Source: Micavibrio sp. UBA2137 (GTDB taxonomy: Bacteria; Pseudomonadota; Alphaproteobacteria; Micavibrionales; Micavibrionaceae). From it: a DNA stretch of 64,000 nt. Below are positions 25,591-33,744 of this stretch, in pieces. The notes beneath the pieces were generated by a model. That model was given only the letters and a program-made list of their open reading frames with translations. It made no database searches and was not told the origin of the DNA. A program made the position numbers and the translations under genes. The stretch spans positions 110,860 to 174,859 of the forward strand of contig DCXL01000003.1 of assembly GCA_002328415.1 (NCBI GenBank), given 5' to 3'. Every line of letters starts with the position of its first letter. The stretch's first letter is position 1.

Positions 25591-26613
25591 ATGAATATGC
25601 GTATCAGAGATGATTACCGAACATTAAGTGGCATTGAGAAGGCCGCCATTTTCCTGTTGGCTCTAGGTGAAGAAAATAGTGTTGCCGTTTTTGAGCACAT
25701 GGACGATGACGAAATTTTAGAAATTTCACAGGCCATGGCCAATCTGGGCCGTGTTTCTGCCAATGTGATTGAACGCCTGTTTGTTGATTTTGCCGAGGAA
25801 ATGAGCGGGACGAGTTCGCTTGTCGGGACTTATGACAGTACAGAGCGTTTGCTGGCGCGCGTTCTTGATGGTGACAAGGTAAACTCCATCATGGAGGAAA
25901 TTCGTGGCCCTGCCGGGCGCACCATGTGGGAAAAGCTTGGTAATGTGAATGAAGAAATTCTGGCCAATTTCTTGCAAAAAGAATATCCGCAAACAGTTTC
26001 TGTCGTGCTTTCTAAGATTGGAACAGAGCACGCGGCACGCGTCTTGGCGCTGTTGCCAGAAAACTTTGCGCTTGAGGTTGTTCACCGCATGTTGCGTATG
26101 GAATCTATTCAGAAAGAAATTTTAGAAGATGTTGAGAAGACGTTGCGCACAGAATTTATGACGAATTTGTCGCGTTCAAACCGTCAGGACAGCCACGAAA
26201 TCATGGCTGATATCTTTAATAGTATGGACCGCGCGAATGAAACACGCTTTATGGAGCAACTGGAAAACAGTTTGCCTGATTCAGCTGAGAAAATCCGCAG
26301 CCTTATGTTTACCTTTGACGATCTTGTTAATCTGGATACAACAGGCATCCAAACGCTTATTCGTGCGACCGATAAAGACAAGTTGCCTGTGGCGCTCAAA
26401 GGTGCAAGCGATCAAATCAAGGATCTGTTCTTTGCCAATATGTCAGAACGTGCCGCCAAGATTATGAAGGAAGATATGAGTGCTATGGGTCCTGTGCGTC
26501 TCAAAGATGTCGAGGATGCCCAGCAATATGTTGTGAATGTTGCCAAGGATCTCGAAGGTCGTGGAGAAATTATTATCTCTACTGGTGAAGCCGAGGACGA
26601 GCTCGTATATTAA
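25591..26613 (+). CDS. fliG: flagellar motor switch protein FliG
   Basis: Rotor protein that joins the MS ring to the C ring and meets the stator. The 340-residue protein has the three FliG domains: the N-terminal domain ([20 protein letters not shown]), the middle domain with [20 protein letters not shown] and QTVSVVLSK, and the C-terminal torque domain, starting about 240 with [13 protein letters not shown]. The torque helix charges ([20 protein letters not shown]) are present. Length and order are normal. Confidence 0.96.
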   Translation: MNMRIRDDYRTLSGIEKAAIFLLALGEENSVAVFEHMDDDEILEISQAMANLGRVSANVIERLFVDFAEEMSGTSSLVGTYDSTERLLARVLDGDKVNSIMEEIRGPAGRTMWEKLGNVNEEILANFLQKEYPQTVSVVLSKIGTEHAARVLALLPENFALEVVHRMLRMESIQKEILEDVEKTLRTEFMTNLSRSNRQDSHEIMADIFNSMDRANETRFMEQLENSLPDSAEKIRSLMFTFDDLVNLDTTGIQTLIRATDKDKLPVALKGASDQIKDLFFANMSERAAKIMKEDMSAMGPVRLKDVEDAQQYVVNVAKDLEGRGEIIISTGEAEDELVY

Positions 26614-26618
26614 CATCC

Positions 26619-27338
26619 ATGAGTAAGAAAAAACCCTACCTTTTTGACACACATAAATTTGACTCAGATGTCTTTGATGAAGACGCCTTTTTGAATACGG
26701 ACGACGATGTCAATGTCGATGTCGATGTCGAGCCAGAAGCACCAACTTTTTCAGAAGATCAGCTTGAAACAGCCAAATCCGAAAGCTTTAAGCGCGGGAA
26801 GATGGAAGGATACCGTGAATCCGAAGAGGGTATATCACGCGAAACGCACAGTTTGCTTGAGCGCGTTTCTGATAATCTACGCGACTTAATTGATAAAGAG
26901 GGCGCACGCCGCGAAACATTTGAGCGTGAAGCAATGCAAACGGTCAAAGCCATATTCAAGCAAGCGTTTCCAGTGACAATGAAGTCAAAGGGGTTGGATG
27001 AAATCTTCGCGCTTGTTGAGGATGTCTTAAGTGAACATTTAGGACAGAGTAAAATTGTGATTTCCGTGCAGGACAGACATGCTGAGGCGCTTGAAAACTT
27101 CATCTTGTCCAAATTTAAGGCAACACCAGAAACCGTTGAAATCAAGGTTGATGACACGGTGGCGCTTGGTGAATGTGCAATCTCTTGGGAAAATGGTGGT
27201 GCTGTGCGCAACTTATCCCGATTTGAAGAAAAAATAGAAGCTGTTTTTGCGCAAGCCCTTGCGCAAGAGAGCGATAAAGAACAAAATAAAGACACAGACA
27301 GTGATGCAACGTCAAAGAACGGAGACAGTGATGGCTGA
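26619..27338 (+). CDS. fliH: FliH-like flagellar export regulator
   Basis: Binds the export ATPase FliI and regulates it. The 239-residue protein starts five bases after fliG; it has an acidic N-terminal stretch containing VNVDVDVE, encoded by a short GTC-GAT type hexanucleotide repeat (26704-26729), then a helical region with ESFKRGKMEGYRESEEG (GxxxG-rich, as in FliH) and a C-terminal FliH/HrpE-type domain with the conserved end DTVALGECAISWENGGAVRN. No fliI is in the window. It overlaps fliN by eight bases. Confidence 0.85.
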   Translation: MSKKKPYLFDTHKFDSDVFDEDAFLNTDDDVNVDVDVEPEAPTFSEDQLETAKSESFKRGKMEGYRESEEGISRETHSLLERVSDNLRDLIDKEGARRETFEREAMQTVKAIFKQAFPVTMKSKGLDEIFALVEDVLSEHLGQSKIVISVQDRHAEALENFILSKFKATPETVEIKVDDTVALGECAISWENGGAVRNLSRFEEKIEAVFAQALAQESDKEQNKDTDSDATSKNGDSDG

Positions 27339-27714
27339 TGATGTGAAAGAAGTAGACACAAGTGAAGACGAAAAAGAGGCAACTGGCCTTGATTTAGACG
27401 AAATGGAGTCTGAAGGACAACCTGTTGAGGCTGAGGAAATCTATGAAGATGACGAGCCGATGGCCAAGGATGTCGCAGCGCTTTATAATGTACCTGTTCA
27501 GGTGTCTGCTGTTCTTGGGCGCTCGACCATGCAGGTTTCTCAGCTTTTGAAGCTTGGTCGTGGTGCGGTTGTTGAGTTGGACAGAAAAGTAGGTGAACCG
27601 ATCGATATTTACGTGAATAACCGTCTTGTTGCACGTGGTGAGGTTGTGGTTGTTGAGGACCGCTTGGGTGTGACGATGACAGAGATTGTGAAATCTGACC
27701 GCGGTGATTACTAA
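27331..27714 (+). CDS. fliN: flagellar motor switch protein FliN
   Basis: C-ring protein that also docks the export apparatus. The 127-residue product ends in the SpoA/FliN domain: YNVPVQVSAVLGRSTMQVSQ, LLKLGRGAVVELDRKVGEPI and DIYVNNRLVARGEVVVVEDR, all canonical. The N-terminal 45 residues are acidic linker. The frame is open from 27247, but ATG 27331 has GGAG upstream and gives the normal length. fliM is not in the window. Confidence 0.95.
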   Translation: MADDVKEVDTSEDEKEATGLDLDEMESEGQPVEAEEIYEDDEPMAKDVAALYNVPVQVSAVLGRSTMQVSQLLKLGRGAVVELDRKVGEPIDIYVNNRLVARGEVVVVEDRLGVTMTEIVKSDRGDY

Positions 27715-27761
27715 GTTTAGTTTGTCGCTCGGTATTATAATGGGCATGAAATGAGAGAGAT

Positions 27762-28634
27762 ATGAGCGATAGCGCTGTCAATCAAACATCTGGCGATGCA
27801 GATGAGGCACAAAATGAGGATGTCTCGTTTCAAATTTTGCCTGTCGAATTCAATGCCCCCAAATACATCATTGATTTAACAACGGTTTTTGGCCTGATTT
27901 TCTCTATTGGTTTAATCGCTGTTGCCGCTTATCTGGGCCAGCAACAAGCTGACTTTTTCAATTTGCCATCACTTCTCATTGTGGTTTTCGGCACATTGGC
28001 GGTGACAACCATTTCCTATTCTGCTGAGGAGCTAAAGAAATTTGGTGCCTCGCTTAATCATATTTTCACACGTAAAATTGTAGATAACAAAAACGTTGCC
28101 TTTCAGCTGGTCAATTTGGCCGCGCGTGCCCGCAAGCACGGTATTTTGTCGCTCACACGTGTTGAAGACGAAATCCGCGGCAACCCTTATCTCTTAAAGG
28201 CGGTGCAAATGGTGGGTGATGGCGCGCCTGCACAGGATGTTGATATTGTCCTTGAGAAAGAAGCCGATCAGCATGCTGACAGTATTTCTTTTTCAGCCTC
28301 TATTTTACGCAAAGGGGCGGAAATTGCGCCCGCCATGGGCTTGATTGGAACATTGGTTGGTTTGGTGCAAATGTTGGCACAATTGGATGACCCATCACGT
28401 ATTGGGCCCGCCATGGCCTTGGCGCTTCTTACAACCCTTTATGGTGCAATTTTAGGCAATGTGGTGCTTGCGCCTTTATCGGTTAAGATGGAGCGTGTGG
28501 CTGAACAAGATGCGCTTTCCATGACAATGGTGCGCTTAACGGCTGCCTCAATTGCCAAGCAGGAAAACCCGAGACATTTGGAAACATTGCTCAATAGTTT
28601 GCTTCCTGCAAAAGACAGAATATATTTCTTTTAA
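27762..28634 (+). CDS. MotA-type stator protein (MotA/TolQ/ExbB family)
   Basis: Inner-membrane proton-channel protein of 290 residues. It has the MotA pattern: first helices FGLIFSIGLIAVAAYLGQQQ and LPSLLIVVFGTLAVTTISYS, a cytoplasmic domain (about 90-190), then the channel helices with MGLIGTLVGLVQMLAQLDDP and IGPAMALALLTTLYGAILGN, which contain the family's conserved GTLVGL and the loop proline. An N-terminal extension of about 30 polar residues precedes the first helix. No motB lies in the window, and the gene lies between fliN and flbD, an arrangement known in other alphaproteobacteria. Whether it powers rotation or another process is open. Confidence 0.88.
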   Translation: MSDSAVNQTSGDADEAQNEDVSFQILPVEFNAPKYIIDLTTVFGLIFSIGLIAVAAYLGQQQADFFNLPSLLIVVFGTLAVTTISYSAEELKKFGASLNHIFTRKIVDNKNVAFQLVNLAARARKHGILSLTRVEDEIRGNPYLLKAVQMVGDGAPAQDVDIVLEKEADQHADSISFSASILRKGAEIAPAMGLIGTLVGLVQMLAQLDDPSRIGPAMALALLTTLYGAILGNVVLAPLSVKMERVAEQDALSMTMVRLTAASIAKQENPRHLETLLNSLLPAKDRIYFF

Positions 28635-28672
28635 GAGACACATAATTTAACAACAGTTACGGACATCTTCGC

Positions 28673-30091
28673 ATGCGCTTAATGATTATCGGACAATTGG
28701 AAGGCTACATCGGCTCAGCAGGTAAAATTGCCCTGCAGCGTGGCGCAAAGGTCATTCATTGTGAGGATATTGTCGAGGGCGTTGGTGCCCTGCGCTCGGG
28801 CAAGGGCGCAGACGTTGTTATGATTGATGTGAAGCTGAAGGTCGCCGAATTTATCAAGAACCTTGATGCTGAGCGTATTCATATCCCTGTTGTTGCGTGC
28901 GGTATTGGGACGGACACGCCTTCCGCTGTGAAGGCGATTGAGGCAGGTGCTAAGGAATATGTGCCACTTCCGCCTGACAGTGACTTGATTGCCGCGATTT
29001 TAGAGGCAGTGACTCAAGAAAATTCCACCATGATTGCCAATGATCCGTCCATGAAACAGGTAATGGCTTTGGCTGACAAAGTTGCGCCCTCTGATGCAAC
29101 GGTATTGATTACAGGTGAAAGCGGGACAGGTAAGGAAGTTATGTCGCGCTATATCCATGAGAAATCAAAACGCGGTGGCGAGACATTTATTGCGGTTAAC
29201 TGTGCGGCTATCCCTGAAAATCTCCTTGAATCAGAATTGTTTGGGCATGAGAAGGGCGCATTTACTGGCGCGCAAGGTCGTCGTATCGGTAAGTTTGAGG
29301 AAGCATCTAATGGCACATTGTTGCTAGACGAGGTGAGCGAGATGCACCCTCAGCTTCAGGCCAAATTACTGCGCGCTATTCAGGAAAAGGAAATCACACG
29401 CATTGGCTCGAACTCCCCTGTAAAGGTAAATGTGCGCATTATTGCAACATCCAACCGCGATTTGGAAAAATCCGTTGAGAAGGGCGAGTTTCGTGAGGAT
29501 TTATATTTTCGCTTAAATGTCATGAATATCCAGCTTCCGCCTTTGCGTGACCGTCCCTCTGACATTGTGCCATTGGCAAAATTATTCAGCGATCGCTTTG
29601 CCGAGGAAAACGGGCTTGAGGCCAAGCCAATTTCTAAGGAAGGTGAAACCAAGCTTAAAGCCTATCAATGGCGCGGGAACGTGCGCGAGCTGGAAAACAC
29701 AATGCATCGCGCCATTTTGATGTCGTCTGAGGCTGAAATTGAGGCGGATGCCATACACCTGTCGGAAAGTGAATTCTCAGGCGGGAAATCAGCCGCTCCT
29801 GCAGCACAAGCGCCAGATCCTGCAGCTGTCTCCTCAGCCACATCAGAGCCAAAAGAAACTGCGCCTGCAGAAAAGCCTTCAGATAATCAGGGTGCTGTTG
29901 AGGGGCTTGTTGGGCGCTCACTGGCTGATGTTGAGCGCGAGATGATTTTGAACACGCTTGATAATTGCCTTGGAAACCGAACGCACGCTGCAAAAATCCT
30001 TGGTATTTCCATACGCACGCTACGCAACAAGCTAAACCAGTATAAGGAAGATGGCTCGCCAATTCCTTCAAGTGCCGTTGGTGGCTCTTAA
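28673..30091 (+). CDS. flbD: sigma-54-dependent flagellar regulator FlbD
   Basis: Activates late flagellar sigma-54 promoters in Caulobacter-type systems. The 472-residue protein has a receiver-like N-terminal domain (1-115; Asp52 lies in the phospho-acceptor position), an AAA+ domain with Walker A GESGTGKE (148-155), the sigma-54 contact loop GAFTGA (195-200) and DEVSE, and a Fis-type helix-turn-helix at the C-terminus (LGNRTHAAKILGISIRTLRN). The linker before that is Ala/Pro-rich. FliX is also encoded in the window, and sigma-54 promoters occur before flgI and the ECF sigma gene, which are likely targets. Confidence 0.92.
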   Translation: MRLMIIGQLEGYIGSAGKIALQRGAKVIHCEDIVEGVGALRSGKGADVVMIDVKLKVAEFIKNLDAERIHIPVVACGIGTDTPSAVKAIEAGAKEYVPLPPDSDLIAAILEAVTQENSTMIANDPSMKQVMALADKVAPSDATVLITGESGTGKEVMSRYIHEKSKRGGETFIAVNCAAIPENLLESELFGHEKGAFTGAQGRRIGKFEEASNGTLLLDEVSEMHPQLQAKLLRAIQEKEITRIGSNSPVKVNVRIIATSNRDLEKSVEKGEFREDLYFRLNVMNIQLPPLRDRPSDIVPLAKLFSDRFAEENGLEAKPISKEGETKLKAYQWRGNVRELENTMHRAILMSSEAEIEADAIHLSESEFSGGKSAAPAAQAPDPAAVSSATSEPKETAPAEKPSDNQGAVEGLVGRSLADVEREMILNTLDNCLGNRTHAAKILGISIRTLRNKLNQYKEDGSPIPSSAVGGS

Positions 30092-30216
30092 AGGCGCGCA
30101 AAAGGGCCGATTTCATATTTGCAAGACACACAGATGATGCGTAAACTAGAAGTATGGTTTATTTTATCTTTTAAGCCATCTTCAACCCTGTGCATCACTT
30201 TTAAAGCGTAAAACCT

Positions 30217-32319
30217 ATGTCAGATACTCAAAATACGTCAGCTTTTCTCGGGCAAGCACGTGGCGGTTTGCGCTCCGTCTTCCGTAGTGACGTTGTTTTT
30301 GCGCTTGGTATTATTGGTATCTTACTGTTTATGCTTGTGCCCATTCCAACATGGATGTTGGATATGGGGCTATCCTTGTCTGTGACTGTGGGTGTGATGA
30401 TTTTGATGACAACCTTGTTTATTAGTCGCCCGCTTGATTTTTCAACGTTCCCGTCCATCCTTTTGATCGCAACGGCTTTGCGACTGGGCTTAAACGTGGC
30501 CTCAACGCGTCTAATTCTGAGTGATGGAAACGAGGGGAATGATGCCGCTGGCCAAGTTATTCAAGCCTTTGGTAGCTTTATTATTCAGGACAGCTATGTT
30601 GTTGGTGGAATTGTCTTTGCCATCCTTGTGATTATTAATTTTATCGTTATTACAAAGGGTTCGGGCCGTATTGCCGAGGTCGCCGCGCGCTTCACACTTG
30701 ATGCAATGCCTGGGAAACAGATGGCCATTGACTCTGATTTATCAGCTGGCTTGCTGACAGAGGAAGAGGCCAAGCTGAAACGTGCTGAACTCTCTCAGGA
30801 AAGCACCTTCTTTGGTGCTATGGATGGTGCCGCAAAATTTGTACGAGGGGACGCTATTGCGGGGCTCTTGATTACCTTCATCAATATTATTGGCGGTATT
30901 GTCATCGGGACGACCACACACGGGATGAGCCTTGGGGATGCCGCCTCGACCTATACCGTACTCACCATTGGTGATGGGCTTGTCTCACAAATTCCAGCCC
31001 TTATTGTTTCAGTTTCTGCGGGTCTTTTAGTCTCAAAGGCAGGTGTTGAAGGCACGGCAGACAAGGCCATGTTTGCGCAGTTTAGCCGTTATCCTAAGGC
31101 GATGGCGATGTCCTCTGGTTTAATGATCTGTTTGGGGCTTGTGCCGGGTATTCCCTTTTTGCCTTTCGCGTTTCTTGGTGCAGTTACTGGCGGACTGTCA
31201 TATTTGGCCTTTACCACAAATGCAAAGACAGAGGCTGAGGAGCAGCAACTGAAACTTGAGGCACAAAAACCTGCTCCTGTTGCAGAAGAGCCAATCTCAC
31301 AATCGCTTTCAATGGATACGATACGTCTCGAATTGGGTTATGGGTTACTGCCTCTTGTACAGGGTGAGGGCGGAAACAAGCTTACAACACAAGTGAAAGG
31401 TTTGCGCCGCCAATTAGCCGAAGACATGGGCTATATTTTGCCTGCTGTGCGCATATTGGATAATTTGCAATTAAAAGCGAATGAATATGTCGTGCGCATC
31501 AAGGAAATTGAGGCCGGCCGCGGTGATGTGCGTGCCAATATGTTGCTTTGTATGGATCCAACAGGCGAGGCAATTAAATTGCCGGGGGAAACGACGACCG
31601 AGCCAACGTTCGGATTGCCTGCGATGTGGATTGACCAACGGTATCGCGAGGAAGCACATTTTAAGGGCTATACAGTTGTTGATGCGCCAACCGTTATTAC
31701 AACGCACTTGACTGAACTTGTAAAAGATCACATGTCTGATTTGTTATCTTATACAGAAACGCAACGTTTGTTGGATGAACTGGCAAGTGAATATCAAAAA
31801 CTAGTTTCTGATGTTATTCCAAATCAACTCACAGTTACAGGGCTGCAGCGCGTTCTGCAGAACCTTGTGTCCGAGCGCGTGTCTGTGCGCGACCTGCCAA
31901 CAATTTTGGAAGGTGTGTCAGAGGCTTCGACCTACACGAAAAATATTGCCGTTATAACAGAACATGTGCGTGCAAGGCTTTCGCGTCAGATTTGTGATCA
32001 GAATATCAATTCACAAGGGTTGTTGCCCTTAGTTACGCTCACACCTAAATGGGAAAACGCGTTTTTCGAAACTTTGGTTGGTGATGGCGAAGAAAAGCAG
32101 CTAGCAATGCCACCAAGTCAGTTACAGGATTTTATCACCGATGTACGCACGGCTTACGATAAATTCTCTCAGATGGGGGAAAACCCCGTTCTTCTGACGT
32201 CGCCAGGCATTCGCCCCTATGTGCGCTCGGTCATTGAACGATTTCGTCCGCAAACAATCGTGATGTCGCAAAATGAAGTACATGCGAAGGTTAAACTGAA
32301 AACAATCGGGCAGATTTAG
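30217..32319 (+). CDS. flhA: flagellar export gate protein FlhA
   Basis: Core of the type III export gate. The 700-residue protein has the membrane half (about residues 25-315, with the conserved MLVPIPTWMLDMGLSLSVTV, RLGLNVASTRLIL and the FHIPEP-type cytoplasmic loop GRIAEVAARFTLDAMPGKQM) followed by the large cytoplasmic domain (about 360-700) that binds chaperones. All segments are intact. The 125 bases between flbD and flhA may hold a separate promoter, but none was clear. Confidence 0.96.
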   Translation: MSDTQNTSAFLGQARGGLRSVFRSDVVFALGIIGILLFMLVPIPTWMLDMGLSLSVTVGVMILMTTLFISRPLDFSTFPSILLIATALRLGLNVASTRLILSDGNEGNDAAGQVIQAFGSFIIQDSYVVGGIVFAILVIINFIVITKGSGRIAEVAARFTLDAMPGKQMAIDSDLSAGLLTEEEAKLKRAELSQESTFFGAMDGAAKFVRGDAIAGLLITFINIIGGIVIGTTTHGMSLGDAASTYTVLTIGDGLVSQIPALIVSVSAGLLVSKAGVEGTADKAMFAQFSRYPKAMAMSSGLMICLGLVPGIPFLPFAFLGAVTGGLSYLAFTTNAKTEAEEQQLKLEAQKPAPVAEEPISQSLSMDTIRLELGYGLLPLVQGEGGNKLTTQVKGLRRQLAEDMGYILPAVRILDNLQLKANEYVVRIKEIEAGRGDVRANMLLCMDPTGEAIKLPGETTTEPTFGLPAMWIDQRYREEAHFKGYTVVDAPTVITTHLTELVKDHMSDLLSYTETQRLLDELASEYQKLVSDVIPNQLTVTGLQRVLQNLVSERVSVRDLPTILEGVSEASTYTKNIAVITEHVRARLSRQICDQNINSQGLLPLVTLTPKWENAFFETLVGDGEEKQLAMPPSQLQDFITDVRTAYDKFSQMGENPVLLTSPGIRPYVRSVIERFRPQTIVMSQNEVHAKVKLKTIGQI

Positions 32320-32326
32320 CACAAGA

Positions 32327-32351
32327 AAAACCCGCATCTAAGCGGGCTTTT
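32327..32351 (+). terminator. intrinsic terminator after flhA
   Basis: ACCCGC and GCGGGCT form a short stem, followed by TTTTCTTT, shortly after the flhA stop codon. Confidence 0.75.
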
Positions 32352-32370
32352 CTTTAATAGAAATAATGTT

Positions 32371-33045
32371 TTAGTTTTGGTAACGCTCTTGCTCAGCTGA
32401 TTTTGGTGAACGAGAAGCAATATAAATCTCTTGGAATTCCTGAAGATCAATCGTTTTGTCTTTGTTATCATCCGTTTCCAAAAATGATGTTTCTAAAAAG
32501 TCAGCAGGTGAGAGCCCATCAGCATCATTGTCGAAACGCGCAAGTCCTGATTGCTCGAACATCATCTCATAAGTATAGCTTGAAGATTCGATTGTACCGT
32601 CATTGTTAACATCAACATATGTATATTTCTGTACATCTACAGGACGCATTGTCAAAACAGCGTTATTATCAAATTCGATGTTATCGATTACTTCGTTGCC
32701 ATCCTGATCAAAAATAAAAAATAGTCTTTCACCAACTTCTTCCATGCTCAATATCATATCGTTATTAGCATCTAATTCGGCCATAGTTAGAGTTGTTGTG
32801 GCTGGTGTTGTGGTGGTAGTAACTGTTTCACCAACGGTGACTGTTTGAGAAGGAATAATAGCGGGTGTTGTTACAACTTCTGGTTCTGAAGTTACAATAA
32901 CTGGTGGCGTTTCTGCCGTTGTGACTGTCGTTGTTGTTGTGACTTCTGCATCTGCTGAATTGCCTAAATAAACAGTTTCAGCTTTTGCAGATGTTGCAAA
33001 CCCTAGAATAAGCGTTGAAGCTGTAAGTGTAAGTAAAGTTTTCAT
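32371..33045 (-). CDS. secreted EF-hand calcium-binding protein
   Basis: A 224-residue exported protein. It has a signal peptide (MKTLLTLTASTLILGFATSAKA), a Thr/Val-rich linker (about 33-88), then five EF-hand loops starting at residues about 92, 113, 145, 172 and 192 (for example DANNDMILSMEE, DQDGNEVIDNIE, DDNKDKTIDLQE). It therefore probably binds calcium in the periplasm or outside the cell; no catalytic domain is visible. An EcfG-type promoter lies directly upstream, which puts it in the general-stress set. No terminator is obvious, but its 3' end faces flhA's. Confidence 0.85.
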   Translation of the reverse strand: MKTLLTLTASTLILGFATSAKAETVYLGNSADAEVTTTTTVTTAETPPVIVTSEPEVVTTPAIIPSQTVTVGETVTTTTTPATTTLTMAELDANNDMILSMEEVGERLFFIFDQDGNEVIDNIEFDNNAVLTMRPVDVQKYTYVDVNNDGTIESSSYTYEMMFEQSGLARFDNDADGLSPADFLETSFLETDDNKDKTIDLQEFQEIYIASRSPKSAEQERYQN

Positions 33046-33079
33046 GTGTTCTTCTCCAATATGTAAGTTATTTGCTTAC

Positions 33080-33105
33080 AAACACATGAATATAAAATAC
33101 GTTCC
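33080..33105 (-). promoter_or_regulatory. EcfG-type promoter of the EF-hand gene
   Basis: On the minus strand GGAAC (33101-33105), 16 bases, then TGTTT (33080-33084). It matches GGAAC-N16/17-CGTT except for T instead of C. It would start transcription near 33073, about 28 bases before the ATG. Confidence 0.65.
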
Positions 33106-33107
33106 GA

Positions 33108-33335
33108 TTAGTGATGTTTCTTGCCGTATTGTTCCCACCATTGCTTAAGCAAGACCTTTTGATCTTTGATCATGTCGTAATGTTGACGCAGCCTGGGCGA
33201 GCTTTGCAAGGCGTCCATAACGACTTTACCCTGTTCGTGCGACAATTCGTTATCTAGTAACGCTTCTATATCTCTCTCAGTAACTAGCATTGTCAAAGTG
33301 CCTCTCTGTTCAATCGTATTCAAATGTTCAAACAT
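33108..33335 (-). CDS. small anti-sigma-like protein
   Basis: A 75-residue soluble protein. Residues about 16-65 (MLVTERDIEALLDNELSHEQ, then VVMDALQSSPRLRQHYDMIK) resemble the N-terminal sigma-binding domain of ECF anti-sigma factors (the LxAYxDGEL pattern). It lacks the zinc-finger cysteines and any membrane segment, so it would be a free cytoplasmic binder, perhaps of the ECF sigma encoded 2.7 kb away. It is not NepR-like in sequence. It has its own EcfG-type promoter, suggesting feedback. ATG 33335 has AGGA upstream; M16 is a possible alternative. Confidence 0.6.
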   Translation of the reverse strand: MFEHLNTIEQRGTLTMLVTERDIEALLDNELSHEQGKVVMDALQSSPRLRQHYDMIKDQKVLLKQWWEQYGKKHH

Positions 33336-33378
33336 ATCATTCCTGCTTTTAATTATTTATTTGTTACATTCCTGTTAC

Positions 33379-33404
33379 AAACGGATATAAATCTGATTAG
33401 TTCC
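33379..33404 (-). promoter_or_regulatory. EcfG-type promoter of the anti-sigma-like gene
   Basis: On the minus strand GGAAC (33400-33404), 16 bases, CGTTT (33379-33383): an exact match to the general-stress promoter pattern. It is divergent from the next promoter, 12 bases away. Confidence 0.75.
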
Positions 33405-33416
33405 AGAAATTAAAAA

Positions 33417-33442
33417 GGAACTGTTTAAGCCTAAATCGCGTT
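33417..33442 (+). promoter_or_regulatory. EcfG-type promoter of the DUF1328 gene
   Basis: GGAAC (33417-33421), 17 bases, CGTT (33439-33442), 35 bases before the ATG of the small membrane protein gene. Confidence 0.72.
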
Positions 33443-33476
33443 TACAATTCAAATACATACAACGAAAGGATATCCC

Positions 33477-33653
33477 ATGTTAGGTTGGGCTCTTACATTT
33501 TTAATTATAGCGCTTATCGCAGGTGTACTTGGTTTTTCAGGAATAGCGGGCGCATCAGTTGGAATAGCTAAAATTCTATTTATTGTTTTTCTAGTCTTGT
33601 TTGTGGTTTCAATTGTGTTTAACGCCTTGCGCGGACGCACACCTCCAACATAA
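33477..33653 (+). CDS. DUF1328-family small membrane protein
   Basis: A 58-residue protein with two membrane helices: [19 protein letters not shown], a short AGASVG turn, then [18 protein letters not shown], and a basic end (RGRTPPT). This is the pattern of the UPF0391/DUF1328 family, which is often stress-induced and of unknown function. It is preceded by AAAGGA and by an EcfG-type promoter, and followed by a strong terminator, so it is its own transcription unit. Confidence 0.85.
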   Translation: MLGWALTFLIIALIAGVLGFSGIAGASVGIAKILFIVFLVLFVVSIVFNALRGRTPPT

Positions 33654-33680
33654 AAAAAATAAAGAATAATTGATTTACGA

Positions 33681-33710
33681 AAGAGCATCATTGTCTGATG
33701 CTCTTTTTTT
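33681..33710 (+). terminator. intrinsic terminator after DUF1328 gene
   Basis: AGAGCATCA and TGATGCTCT pair perfectly, followed by a run of Ts, 28 bases after the stop codon. Confidence 0.88.
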
Positions 33711-33744
33711 GTCTACACATATAGGAAATTAAACGGGGACGCAC

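Noticed and set aside
23868..32319. Many overlapping minus-strand and alternate-frame open frames in the fli/flh region
   Set aside because: They lie fully inside strong flagellar genes, have no ribosome sites and encode low-complexity or shadow sequences.
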